Source: an uncultured Bacilli bacterium (lineage in GTDB: Bacteria > Bacillota_I > Bacilli_A > RF39 > UBA660). Taken from it: a DNA stretch of 11,958 nt. The stretch covers positions 1 through 11,958 of the forward strand of contig CANRKW010000026.1 of NCBI GenBank assembly GCA_947631345.1. Reading direction: 5' to 3'. The notes beneath the pieces were generated by a model. That model saw nothing but the letters and a program-made list of their open reading frames with translations, was not told the origin of the DNA and ran no database searches. The first letter of the stretch is position 1; each line of letters starts with the position of its first letter. This document shows positions 1-5,222 of this stretch, piece after piece. A program made the translations under genes and the position numbers.

Positions 1-121
1 TAGTTGTTGGACTTATTCCAGTTACTGTGTAACACTACCCTTTTTATCTTATGGTGGCTCTTCTTTGCTTGTAAGTATGATAATGATAGGTATAATTCTA
101 AACATTTCTAAAAATGAATAA
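1..121 (+). pseudogene. 3' end of an FtsW/RodA (SEDS) family gene, frameshifted
   Basis: The gene enters from outside the window. Frame 3 reads VVGLIPVT up to position 26 and then meets a TAA at 30-32. Frame 2 from position 29 continues with VTLPFLSYGGSSLL and ends LNISKNE at the TAA of 119-121. Together these make the hallmark C-terminal segment of SEDS glycosyltransferases (LIPVTG-hydrophobic-PFLSYGGS), which polymerise lipid II at the membrane. Joining the two frames needs one extra G in the GTGT at 27-30, so one base has been lost, either by mutation or by sequencing error. Only the last 40 or so residues are visible, so FtsW, RodA and SpoVE cannot be told apart. A second, intact family member lies at 7614-8780. 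The family identity is certain; true pseudogene status is not. Confidence 0.75.
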
Positions 122-125
122 ATTT

Positions 126-216
126 TAGAAAAATATAGTCCCATTTTTATCGTTATATTTTTCTACAGAAAAATATAAGCCTCTTTATGCCATTATATTT
201 TTCTACAGAAAAATAT
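126..216. repeat. AT-rich palindromic repeat, 40-base period
   Basis: AGAAAAATAT occurs at 127-136, 167-176 and 207-216, exactly 40 bases apart. TTATATTTTTCTAC occurs at 153-166 and 193-206. The two full 40-base units (127-166 and 167-206) match at 32 of 40 positions, the differences being confined to the central 16 bases. At each junction the two conserved parts form a nearly perfect palindrome: ten-base arms ATATTTTTCT and AGAAAAATAT around AC at 155-176 and 195-216, the first extending to 153-178. Other pairings are possible, for example 126-137 with 154-165. The units could form hairpins in RNA or be a small tandem duplication. There is no long T-run typical of a terminator. Confidence 0.75.
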
Positions 217-340
217 GTTATATCAACAGATAAATTAGATTATTCTCAAAATGGTATAATTCATAAAAATATTATAGATTGGCTATTAGAAAAATAATAT
301 AAAATTTTAATAAGTAAACATTTTATAAAAGTCAAAAAAA

Positions 341-362
341 TGATATAATCACAATAAGAGGT
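341..362 (+). promoter_or_regulatory. extended -10 promoter and ribosome binding site of the DUF2207-like gene
   Basis: A TG at 341-342 sits one base before a perfect TATAAT at 344-349, an extended -10. No good -35 box is visible at the expected position (about 321-326). AAGAGGT at 356-362 lies seven bases before the ATG at 370. The predicted transcript start would fall only a few bases before the ribosome binding site, so the leader is very short. Confidence 0.6.
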
Positions 363-369
363 AGATGAT

Positions 370-1002
370 ATGAAAAAAATATTTAAAACTGAAGACTACA
401 AAAAAAGATATAAACTCTTTTTAGGATGCTTATTAGCTTGCTTTATATATACACTAATTATTCTAAAATTTCTATTTCATACAGGTTTAGAATTATATTA
501 TACGGTTTTTTTAATAATAATTAAAACAACTAGTATAATTACATCTTTTAATGGATTTTTAACTTATTTATTTCTTGTAATATTTATTTTATTTGGAATT
601 ACTTTACTCTCTTTCCTGCTTTCTTTTCCAGTAAATATTATAGTATTTGCCTATTATAAATCTAAAGTTAAAAATATGAAAGAAAATTTAACATATAATG
701 AAGAAATAGGTATAGAATATTTTAGAGAAACTTTTAAAGACATATCACCAACTGAAGTAAGTTTAATAATTGATTATAAACTTGAATACAACAAAGATAT
801 TGCTGGTATACTTTTAAGACTATATGAAAAAAAATATATCAATTTTGATAATAATAAAATTATAGTTTTAGATAGTCCTAATCAAAATAAATTATTAGAA
901 TCTGAAGAATATGTTTTAAATAAAATAAAGAATAATGAAAGTATTAATGAAAAAGAACTTTTAGATATTTCAGTAAATGAAGCACAAAAAATGGATTTTT
1001 AA
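370..1002 (+). CDS. DUF2207-like membrane protein, N-terminal part of a frameshifted gene
   Basis: This encodes 210 residues. Two or three hydrophobic stretches (about residues 17-36, 40-60 and 63-95) are followed by a cytoplasmic domain. That domain has the pattern YFRETFKDISPTEVSLIIDY, then KDIAGILLRLYEKKYI, which recalls the cytoplasmic part of DUF2207 predicted membrane proteins (SP-EVG, LL-LA-KGYL) of unknown function. The frame ends at TAA 1000-1002, but frame 3 carries on the same domain without a stop from before 981, reading NGFLINKTSKNR into the downstream ORF. One extra A in the six-A run at 986-991 would give a single protein of 399 residues ending at 1568. The usual large extracellular N-terminal domain of the family is absent, so even the joined protein is a short form. 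Family assignment is from memory of the pattern and is moderate. Confidence 0.6.
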   Translation: MKKIFKTEDYKKRYKLFLGCLLACFIYTLIILKFLFHTGLELYYTVFLIIIKTTSIITSFNGFLTYLFLVIFILFGITLLSFLLSFPVNIIVFAYYKSKVKNMKENLTYNEEIGIEYFRETFKDISPTEVSLIIDYKLEYNKDIAGILLRLYEKKYINFDNNKIIVLDSPNQNKLLESEEYVLNKIKNNESINEKELLDISVNEAQKMDF

Positions 1003-1025
1003 TTAATAAAACTAGTAAAAATCGT

Positions 1026-1568
1026 ATGATTTTAAAAACAATTATTCTTTCTATAATTTTCGTTCTAACAATAATAATTATTTATAATAATATAGATTTT
1101 GTCTTAAATGTTGATTTAAAAAATATTCCTATAATTACAACAGTATTTGAAGATGAATCATTAAATTTTGATAAAACAATAGAAGCATTGAGTAATTTAA
1201 GTAAAAATCAAATCATGGTTTCTTATCAAACATTATGGAAAGTATTTGTACTAGTAATTGCTGATATTTTATTTATTTCTATACCTATATATTTAATAGC
1301 TTATATAAAAATGTATAAAAAAGATCACACTAATTTAAAAAGAACTAAAGAAGGTAATAGAATGTTAGAACAATTTAATGCTTTAAAAAACTTCATACAC
1401 GATTTTACTTTATTAAGTGAAAGAAAAAAAGAAGAGATTATTCTTTGGGAAGACTTTTTAACTTATGCTGTCTTATTAGAAGAAAACCAAGAAATAGTTA
1501 AAGACTTACTTCAAAATAAACCTAAATTAATTTTTGAAGTTTTAAGTAATAATAACCCTCTAAAGTAA
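1026..1568 (+). CDS. DUF2207-like membrane protein, C-terminal part of the frameshifted gene
   Basis: As an isolated ORF this is 180 residues, but the ATG at 1026 has no ribosome binding site and the frame is open further upstream to before 981, so it is best read as the continuation of the gene starting at 370. It has membrane segments at about residues 3-27 and 72-94. Then comes a soluble tail with RTKEG, a helix ending in ALKNFIHDFTLLSERK, and EEIILWEDFLTYAVLL. The tail matches the terminal part of DUF2207 proteins (R-T-EG, LKRFLKDFS, LWE-YLVYAVALG). The order membrane pair, cytoplasmic domain, membrane pair, tail over both parts is the family order. Both parts keep good codon patterns, so the break is recent or an error in the sequence. 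Confidence 0.6.
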   Translation: MILKTIILSIIFVLTIIIIYNNIDFVLNVDLKNIPIITTVFEDESLNFDKTIEALSNLSKNQIMVSYQTLWKVFVLVIADILFISIPIYLIAYIKMYKKDHTNLKRTKEGNRMLEQFNALKNFIHDFTLLSERKKEEIILWEDFLTYAVLLEENQEIVKDLLQNKPKLIFEVLSNNNPLK

Positions 1569-1591
1569 ATAGTATAAGATTTTTGTTAAAT

Positions 1592-1628
1592 AAAAATAGT
1601 TTAGATTTATAAACCTAACTATTTTTTT
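1592..1628 (+). terminator. rho-independent terminator of the DUF2207-like gene
   Basis: AAAAATAGTT at 1592-1601 pairs perfectly with AACTATTTTT at 1617-1626, with a further AG/CT pair inside, and the T-run continues to 1628. It lies 24 bases after the stop codon at 1568. Confidence 0.75.
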
Positions 1629-1633
1629 AGTCT

Positions 1634-1657
1634 AAAAAAAACAGGCATAACCTGTTT
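1634..1657 (-). terminator. terminator of the lipoprotein gene, overlapping its stop codon
   Basis: AAACAGG at 1639-1645 and CCTGTTT at 1651-1657 form a seven-base stem with a five-base loop. The A-run at 1634-1641 is a T-run on the minus strand. The TAA stop (1656-1658) of the minus-strand gene is partly inside the stem. It sits back to back with the plus-strand terminator at 1592-1628. Confidence 0.75.
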
Positions 1658-2180
1658 AATCACATACGAATACTTTATCTGAAAATATGTATCCATCTTT
1701 ATTATCATTAAGTTTAGCAGTATGTTCTTTACCATCATATTCAAATGTTATTTTTCCAAATAGTCCTGCATCTTTAATTTTAACAGAATCTTTTAAGTTT
1801 TCAGGTAAAGTTTCAATTAATTGGTATGGTAATGGACATCCTCCATCACTAACTGTATATAATGCATCATCTATTTCTCTATATTCAAGATCTATTCTAT
1901 CAAGTAATTCTTTTCTTACATCTCCTTCATATACATCATTTACTGCATCAGTTAATTTTTCTAATCTGTCATAATCACTTTTACCTACTTTATACCATTT
2001 TGTTCCATCGATTTCAACAAATTCTTCAGGTAAAACAGCAAGTCCAGCAGATTCAGATGCATATACAGAAACATATGCTTTTTCTATTGACTTATAAAAT
2101 AACTCTTCCTTTTCTTCTTTAGACATACCACAACCTGATAATAAAACTAAACTTAAAACTACTAACAAAACTTTCTTCAT
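1656..2180 (-). CDS. secreted lipoprotein, possibly IseA-like
   Basis: I choose the ATG at 2178-2180, giving 174 residues. AGGAGG (plus 2189-2194) is eight bases before it, while the GTG six bases further upstream is only two bases from it. The protein starts with a type II signal peptide: KK, a hydrophobic stretch, and the lipobox LLSGC with Cys17 as the lipid-modified residue. The mature part is rich in acidic residues. The region with KWYKVGKSDYDRLEKL, YREIDDALYTVSDGGC and a C-terminal beta-like segment vaguely recalls the IseA family of DL-endopeptidase inhibitors (dYr---d--ekL, DG-LY---adGG), which act on cell-wall hydrolases. That link is from pattern memory only and weak. Two further cysteines (in DGGCP and at the end, FVCD) could form a disulfide. 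It has its own promoter and terminator. Confidence 0.8.
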   Translation of the reverse strand: MKKVLLVVLSLVLLSGCGMSKEEKEELFYKSIEKAYVSVYASESAGLAVLPEEFVEIDGTKWYKVGKSDYDRLEKLTDAVNDVYEGDVRKELLDRIDLEYREIDDALYTVSDGGCPLPYQLIETLPENLKDSVKIKDAGLFGKITFEYDGKEHTAKLNDNKDGYIFSDKVFVCD

Positions 2181-2203
2181 TTTCACTTCCTCCTACTATA
2201 CTC

Positions 2204-2212
2204 ATTTTAGCA
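2204..2212 (-). promoter_or_regulatory. extended -10 promoter of the lipoprotein gene
   Basis: The minus strand reads TGCTAAAAT (plus 2204-2212), an extended -10 box, 24 bases before the ATG and 10 bases before AGGAGG. No clear -35 is seen. The 52 bases between tkt and this gene hold no convincing terminator, so some read-through from tkt is possible. Confidence 0.45.
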
Positions 2213-2232
2213 TATTTTAATTAATAAATAAA

Positions 2233-4185
2233 TCATTTTAGTAATTTTTCTACTTTTTCTAATAATTTTTCATAATTAAATTCTAAATTTTCTAATAATT
2301 TATCTTTTTCAATACTTAATCCAAATTTATTTATATTTAATATGTATTTTTTATTGTACACAAGTTCATTCCATACAGGATCATTACTTGCTTCAATTAC
2401 TACTACTTTTATTCCAGTTGGAAATAACATATCTTTATATTCTTTTTCAGTATTTTGAAATAACTCTAAGCAAGGAACGGAAACAACTCTTGTAAATAAG
2501 CCTCTTTTATCTAAGTCATTACTTATATTAATTGCATCTTCTACTTCACTTCCAGTTGCCACGATTATTCCACTTAATCTTCCTAAAGATTCTTTTATTA
2601 TGTATGCACCTTCTTTTATATCAGCTTTACTTGTTTTTAGTTTTCCTTTTATTTCATTAGATAATACTAAAGAAGAAGGAACTTTTTTATTTATTATGTA
2701 ATCCCAACTACCTACAAGTTCGTTGACATCTGCTGGTCTAAATACGTGCATATTAGGTATCATCCTTAAAGAACCTAGTTGTTCTATAGGTGCATATATA
2801 GAACTTTCTGTACCTATTTTAATACTATCATTTGTAAAAATGTATGTAACTGGTAAATTCATCATAGCGCTTAATCTAATAGAAGGCTTCATAGAATCAC
2901 TTAAAGATAATAAACTACTTCCAAAAGGCCTTAATCCCATTAAAGCAATTCCATTTAATATGGCACCCATAGATCTTTCTCTTACACCAAATCTTATATT
3001 TCTTCCTTTTATATTGTCTATTTTAAAATAACCCATATTATCTAAAACAGCAAATGTGTTTTTTTCATTATCTGTGCTTCCTCCTATAAATAATGGTGTT
3101 AAACTTGATATTAAATTCATTAACTTTTTATTAGTAATTCTTATGTCTTCTTTTACATCATCATCAAAATTAATATTTATGTTCTTAAAATTAATTTTTA
3201 AGCTTCCTTTTTCTAATATTTCTAATAAAGATTTTTTCTCTAAATTATTTTGAACAACTTTATTATATTCTTCTATCCATTTATTATATATAGGCATAAT
3301 TCTTTTTTCTTGTTTTTCTTGCATATAAGTAATAGCTTCTTTAGATACATAATAAGGGACTATTGAAACACCCATTTTTTCTTTAACAAGCAATGTATCT
3401 TTTTCATCTAAAACTCCCATATGTGCTTTTGGAGTTCCCATTAAAGATGTACCAATACCTATTACTGATTTAAACACTATTAAACTAGGCTTATCTGTTA
3501 TGTTTTTTGCTTTAACAATTGCTTTATCTATACTATTTATATCTTCAGTGTTATTTACTTCTTCTATATGAAAACCTAAAGCTTCACATCTTTTTATAAT
3601 ATTATCGTCAAATACACCTTTTAAAGTACTATCAGAACACATATTATTAGAATCATATAATATAATTAATTTTCCTAATTTTAAAGAACCAGCAAGACTC
3701 ATTGCTTCATATGAAATGCCTTCCATTAAGTCTCCATCACTTGCAAATACATATGTATAATGATTTATTATGTCACTTCCTATTAAGTTTCTCAAATATT
3801 CTTCAGCTATCGCCATACCAACAGAAACAGCAATGCCTTCCCCCATTAAACCATTAGTCATTTCAATTCCTAATTTTTTATTAAGTATTGGATATGCACC
3901 TAAATTTAAACTGGACTTTCCATATTCTCTTATTTCATCTAAAGAAATATCATACCCACTATATAAAAGTGTACTATAAAGAAGTGCAGAAGCGTGATTA
4001 GCACTTAAAACAAATCTATCTCTATTTATCCACTCTGCATCATCTTTATTAAAATTCAAATGATTAGCAAATAATGTATAAAATATAGGAGATGCACTTA
4101 ATGTAACACCAGGATATCCAAACCCTTTTCCATTAATCATATCAATTCCTAAATTTCTAATGCCATTTATTATTTTTAAGTCCAT
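2233..4185 (-). CDS. tkt: transketolase-family protein with altered active site
   Basis: The protein has 650 residues; usual transketolases have about 660-670. It is aligned from memory to Bacillus and E. coli enzymes. The thiamine diphosphate domain is clear: NRDRFVLSANHASALLYS (52-71), GEGIAVSVGMAIAEE (115-129), SDGDLMEGIS (149-158), DSNN (178-181). The pyrimidine domain follows with GGS (368-370), FGVRERSMGA (399-408) and PVTYIFTNDS (445-454), then a C-terminal transketolase domain (ATGSEVEDA, 543-551). His64, His255, Arg349 and Glu403 are kept. But the His of SGHPG is Tyr24, the His of GHPE is Tyr98, the Phe that stacks on the cofactor is Leu, HDS is NDS (Asn452), GEDGPTH is GTESSIY (Tyr464), and the Arg of LTRQ is Asn510. 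In the normal family it shuttles two-carbon units in the pentose phosphate pathway. Here that activity is doubtful. The ribosome binding site GTGAGGT is at plus 4193-4199. Position next to lexA and a small membrane protein matches the housekeeping tkt of Bacilli. Confidence 0.9.
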   Translation of the reverse strand: MDLKIINGIRNLGIDMINGKGFGYPGVTLSASPIFYTLFANHLNFNKDDAEWINRDRFVLSANHASALLYSTLLYSGYDISLDEIREYGKSSLNLGAYPILNKKLGIEMTNGLMGEGIAVSVGMAIAEEYLRNLIGSDIINHYTYVFASDGDLMEGISYEAMSLAGSLKLGKLIILYDSNNMCSDSTLKGVFDDNIIKRCEALGFHIEEVNNTEDINSIDKAIVKAKNITDKPSLIVFKSVIGIGTSLMGTPKAHMGVLDEKDTLLVKEKMGVSIVPYYVSKEAITYMQEKQEKRIMPIYNKWIEEYNKVVQNNLEKKSLLEILEKGSLKINFKNININFDDDVKEDIRITNKKLMNLISSLTPLFIGGSTDNEKNTFAVLDNMGYFKIDNIKGRNIRFGVRERSMGAILNGIALMGLRPFGSSLLSLSDSMKPSIRLSAMMNLPVTYIFTNDSIKIGTESSIYAPIEQLGSLRMIPNMHVFRPADVNELVGSWDYIINKKVPSSLVLSNEIKGKLKTSKADIKEGAYIIKESLGRLSGIIVATGSEVEDAINISNDLDKRGLFTRVVSVPCLELFQNTEKEYKDMLFPTGIKVVVIEASNDPVWNELVYNKKYILNINKFGLSIEKDKLLENLEFNYEKLLEKVEKLLK

Positions 4186-4211
4186 TATTCTTACCTCACT
4201 TTACTTTATGT

Positions 4212-4243
4212 ACATTTTACCAAATTTCTTAATAAAAGTCTTC
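4212..4243 (-). promoter_or_regulatory. tkt promoter with a long element shared with rbgA
   Basis: The minus strand has an extended -10, TGG then TAAAAT (plus 4214-4219), 29 bases before the tkt start. Upstream of it is AGAAATTTGG and, after four variable bases, GACTTTT in place of a normal TTGACA. The same 32-base block occurs before rbgA at 11885-11916 with 27 matching positions, which is more similarity than two ordinary promoters should show. Confidence 0.6.
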
Positions 4244-4262
4244 TTTTTTCTTAAAAATCTTG

Positions 4263-4290
4263 AAAAAATCTTATTAAGCATAATAAGATT
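4263..4290 (-). terminator. terminator overlapping the stop of the small membrane protein gene
   Basis: Plus 4281-4290 (TAATAAGATT) and 4267-4276 (AATCTTATTA) are a perfect ten-base inverted repeat around a four-base loop. Minus-strand T residues follow at 4263-4268. The TAA stop of the small gene (4274-4276) is in the stem. This separates the small gene from tkt. Confidence 0.75.
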
Positions 4291-4426
4291 CTATTTGAGA
4301 TGTACGCTCCGCCTGTGAGTTTACACTCTCTACTGTTTTTGTTAATAAATATGCAAGTAATGCTACAATCAGGTAGAATATCACTATTCCAATACGACTA
4401 CTAAATACTTTTTCTAATTTTTCCAT
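4274..4426 (-). CDS. 50-residue single-pass membrane protein, candidate SOS cell-division inhibitor
   Basis: A short gene runs from ATG (4424-4426) to TAA (4274-4276). The N-terminus MEKLEKVFSSR is basic, residues 12-28 form one membrane helix (IGIVIFYLIVALLAYLL), and a polar, overall acidic tail of about 22 residues ends in SYYA. The charge pattern predicts the N-terminus inside and the tail outside. AAGGA (plus 4439-4443) is a fair ribosome binding site. A textbook promoter (TTGACA, 17 bases, TAATAT) lies upstream and a terminator overlaps the stop, so this is a real monocistronic gene. It is divergent from lexA and followed by tkt, exactly the place of yneA in Bacillus and sosA in Staphylococcus, small membrane proteins that LexA represses and that halt division during SOS. 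There is no LysM domain, so it resembles SosA more than YneA. The function is inferred from position and topology. Confidence 0.8.
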   Translation of the reverse strand: MEKLEKVFSSRIGIVIFYLIVALLAYLLTKTVESVNSQAERTSQIESYYA

Positions 4427-4451
4427 ATAAACTCACTTCCTTTATGTCTCC

Positions 4452-4480
4452 ATATTACTACACATAATTGTTTGTGTCAA
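4452..4480 (-). promoter_or_regulatory. promoter of the small membrane protein gene with an embedded palindrome
   Basis: On the minus strand TTGACA (plus 4475-4480) and TAATAT (plus 4452-4457) are 17 bases apart, near consensus. Between them ACACA and TGTGT (plus 4460-4464 and 4473-4477) form an inverted repeat, overlapping the -35 and filling the spacer, a natural place for a LexA operator. It is not the CGAAC-N4-GTTCG box of Bacillus. AATTGTTTG at 4466-4474 recurs at 4494-4502 beside the lexA promoter. Confidence 0.6.
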
Positions 4481-4499
4481 TAGAAAAATGAAAAATTGT

Positions 4500-4540
4500 T
4501 TGACAAATATACGTTTTTATGTTAACATTAAATCAAGGAG
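4500..4540 (+). promoter_or_regulatory. lexA promoter, candidate operator and ribosome binding site
   Basis: TTGACA (4500-4505), a 17-base spacer and TAACAT (4523-4528) make a good promoter. The stretch 4500-4525 is an imperfect palindrome centred on ACGT at 4511-4514: TTGACA at one end mirrors TGTTAA at the other, and 14 of the inner 20 positions are symmetric. It would allow LexA to repress its own gene, as usual. AAGGAG at 4535-4540 is nine bases before the ATG at 4550 and directly touches the ATG at 4541, which decides the start. Confidence 0.6.
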
Positions 4541-4549
4541 ATGATAATA

Positions 4550-5167
4550 ATGAAACCATTGACAAAAAAACAAGAAGAAGTGTTAACTGTTATAAAGAAA
4601 TATATAGCAGAACACGGATATAGTCCAAGTGTCAGAGAAGTTTGCGAACTTATGAATTTAAGTAGCACTGCAACTGTTTTCGTACATATGAGACATTTAA
4701 TGAACAAAGGCTATTTAAAACAAACTGACAATAAATTTAGAACTCTAGAAGTTTTAGTACCTAATGAATACTTACAAGAAAAGGATGATGTTGTTACAGT
4801 TCCTCTTATTGGAAAAGTAACTTGCGGTAATCCAATTGAAGCTATAGAGTATCCTGATGAATTTATAACATTACCTACTTATATGATACCTAAAAAAGAA
4901 GAAATATTTACATTAAAAACTGAAGGTATGAGTATGAAAAATGTTGGAATTTATGATGGAGATATTGTTATAGTAAAGAGAACAACAAGTGCCAAAAATG
5001 GAGATTTTGTAGTAGCATTAGATGAAAATGGTTATACAACTTTGAAAACTTTCTATAAAGAAAATGGACACTTTAGATTACAACCAGAAAATGAAACTAT
5101 GGATCCAATAATTCTAGATAAAGTTGACATCTTAGGTACAGTTATTGGACTATATAGAAAATTCTAA
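4550..5167 (+). CDS. lexA: LexA repressor, SOS regulator
   Basis: With the start at 4550 the protein has 205 residues, the same as Bacillus LexA. Residues 1-68 are the winged helix-turn-helix (LTKKQEEVLTVIKKYI, GYSPSVREV, then STATVFVHMRHLMNKGYL). Residues 85-205 are the S24 peptidase domain with the catalytic Ser128 in GMSM and Lys166 in TTLKT. The self-cleavage site in GKVTCGNP is Cys92-Gly93 rather than the usual Ala-Gly; Cys-Gly is known in UmuD. LexA represses SOS genes until RecA filaments on single-stranded DNA trigger its cleavage. The recognition helix differs from that of Bacillus (SSSTVHGHL), in keeping with the lack of a Bacillus-type operator in the window. It is divergent from the small membrane protein gene and has its own terminator. 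Confidence 0.96.
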   Translation: MKPLTKKQEEVLTVIKKYIAEHGYSPSVREVCELMNLSSTATVFVHMRHLMNKGYLKQTDNKFRTLEVLVPNEYLQEKDDVVTVPLIGKVTCGNPIEAIEYPDEFITLPTYMIPKKEEIFTLKTEGMSMKNVGIYDGDIVIVKRTTSAKNGDFVVALDENGYTTLKTFYKENGHFRLQPENETMDPIILDKVDILGTVIGLYRKF

Positions 5168-5180
5168 AAAGGACTAAAAT

Positions 5181-5218
5181 AAAACTGATATTTAGAAAAT
5201 CTATCTATCAGTTTTTTT
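5181..5218. terminator. bidirectional terminator between lexA and fhs
   Basis: AAAACTGATA (5181-5190) and TATCAG plus T-run (5206-5218) form a ten-base stem, with a smaller TAGA/TCTA stem inside. The plus strand ends in seven T residues. On the minus strand the hairpin is followed by TTTTATTTT, so it can also end fhs transcription, which stops at 5223. Confidence 0.8.
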
Positions 5219-5222
5219 ATGT

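Noticed and set aside
126..216. CRISPR-like array.
   Set aside because: Only two full units, with 24-base conserved parts and 16-base middles, too few and too short, and no cas genes nearby.
187..297. A 36-codon ORF (starting MPLYFSTEKY) ending at TAA 295-297 downstream of the repeat.
   Set aside because: No ribosome binding site, the start lies within the palindromic repeat, and the sequence is not recognised. It could be the remains of a longer gene but there is not enough to annotate it.
985..993. Programmed ribosomal frameshift at the A-run of the DUF2207-like gene.
   Set aside because: A -1 shift would restore the frame, but the codons CAA AAA ATG do not make a good X XXY YYZ slippery site and no downstream stimulatory structure is seen. 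A plain one-base deletion is simpler.
1687..1974. Antisense open frames over the lipoprotein, tkt, fhs and rbgA genes.
   Set aside because: They lack ribosome binding sites and known motifs and are explained by the low GC content and codon use of the genes on the other strand.
2233..2235. TGA at the end of tkt as a possible Trp codon (Mollicutes code).
   Set aside because: Reading through would add only a few codons, the Trp codons I checked are TGG, and no other gene requires TGA as sense.
4430..4545. Canonical Bacillus LexA box (CGAAC-N4-GTTCG).
   Set aside because: No GAAC/GTTC pair with that spacing is present between the two divergent genes.
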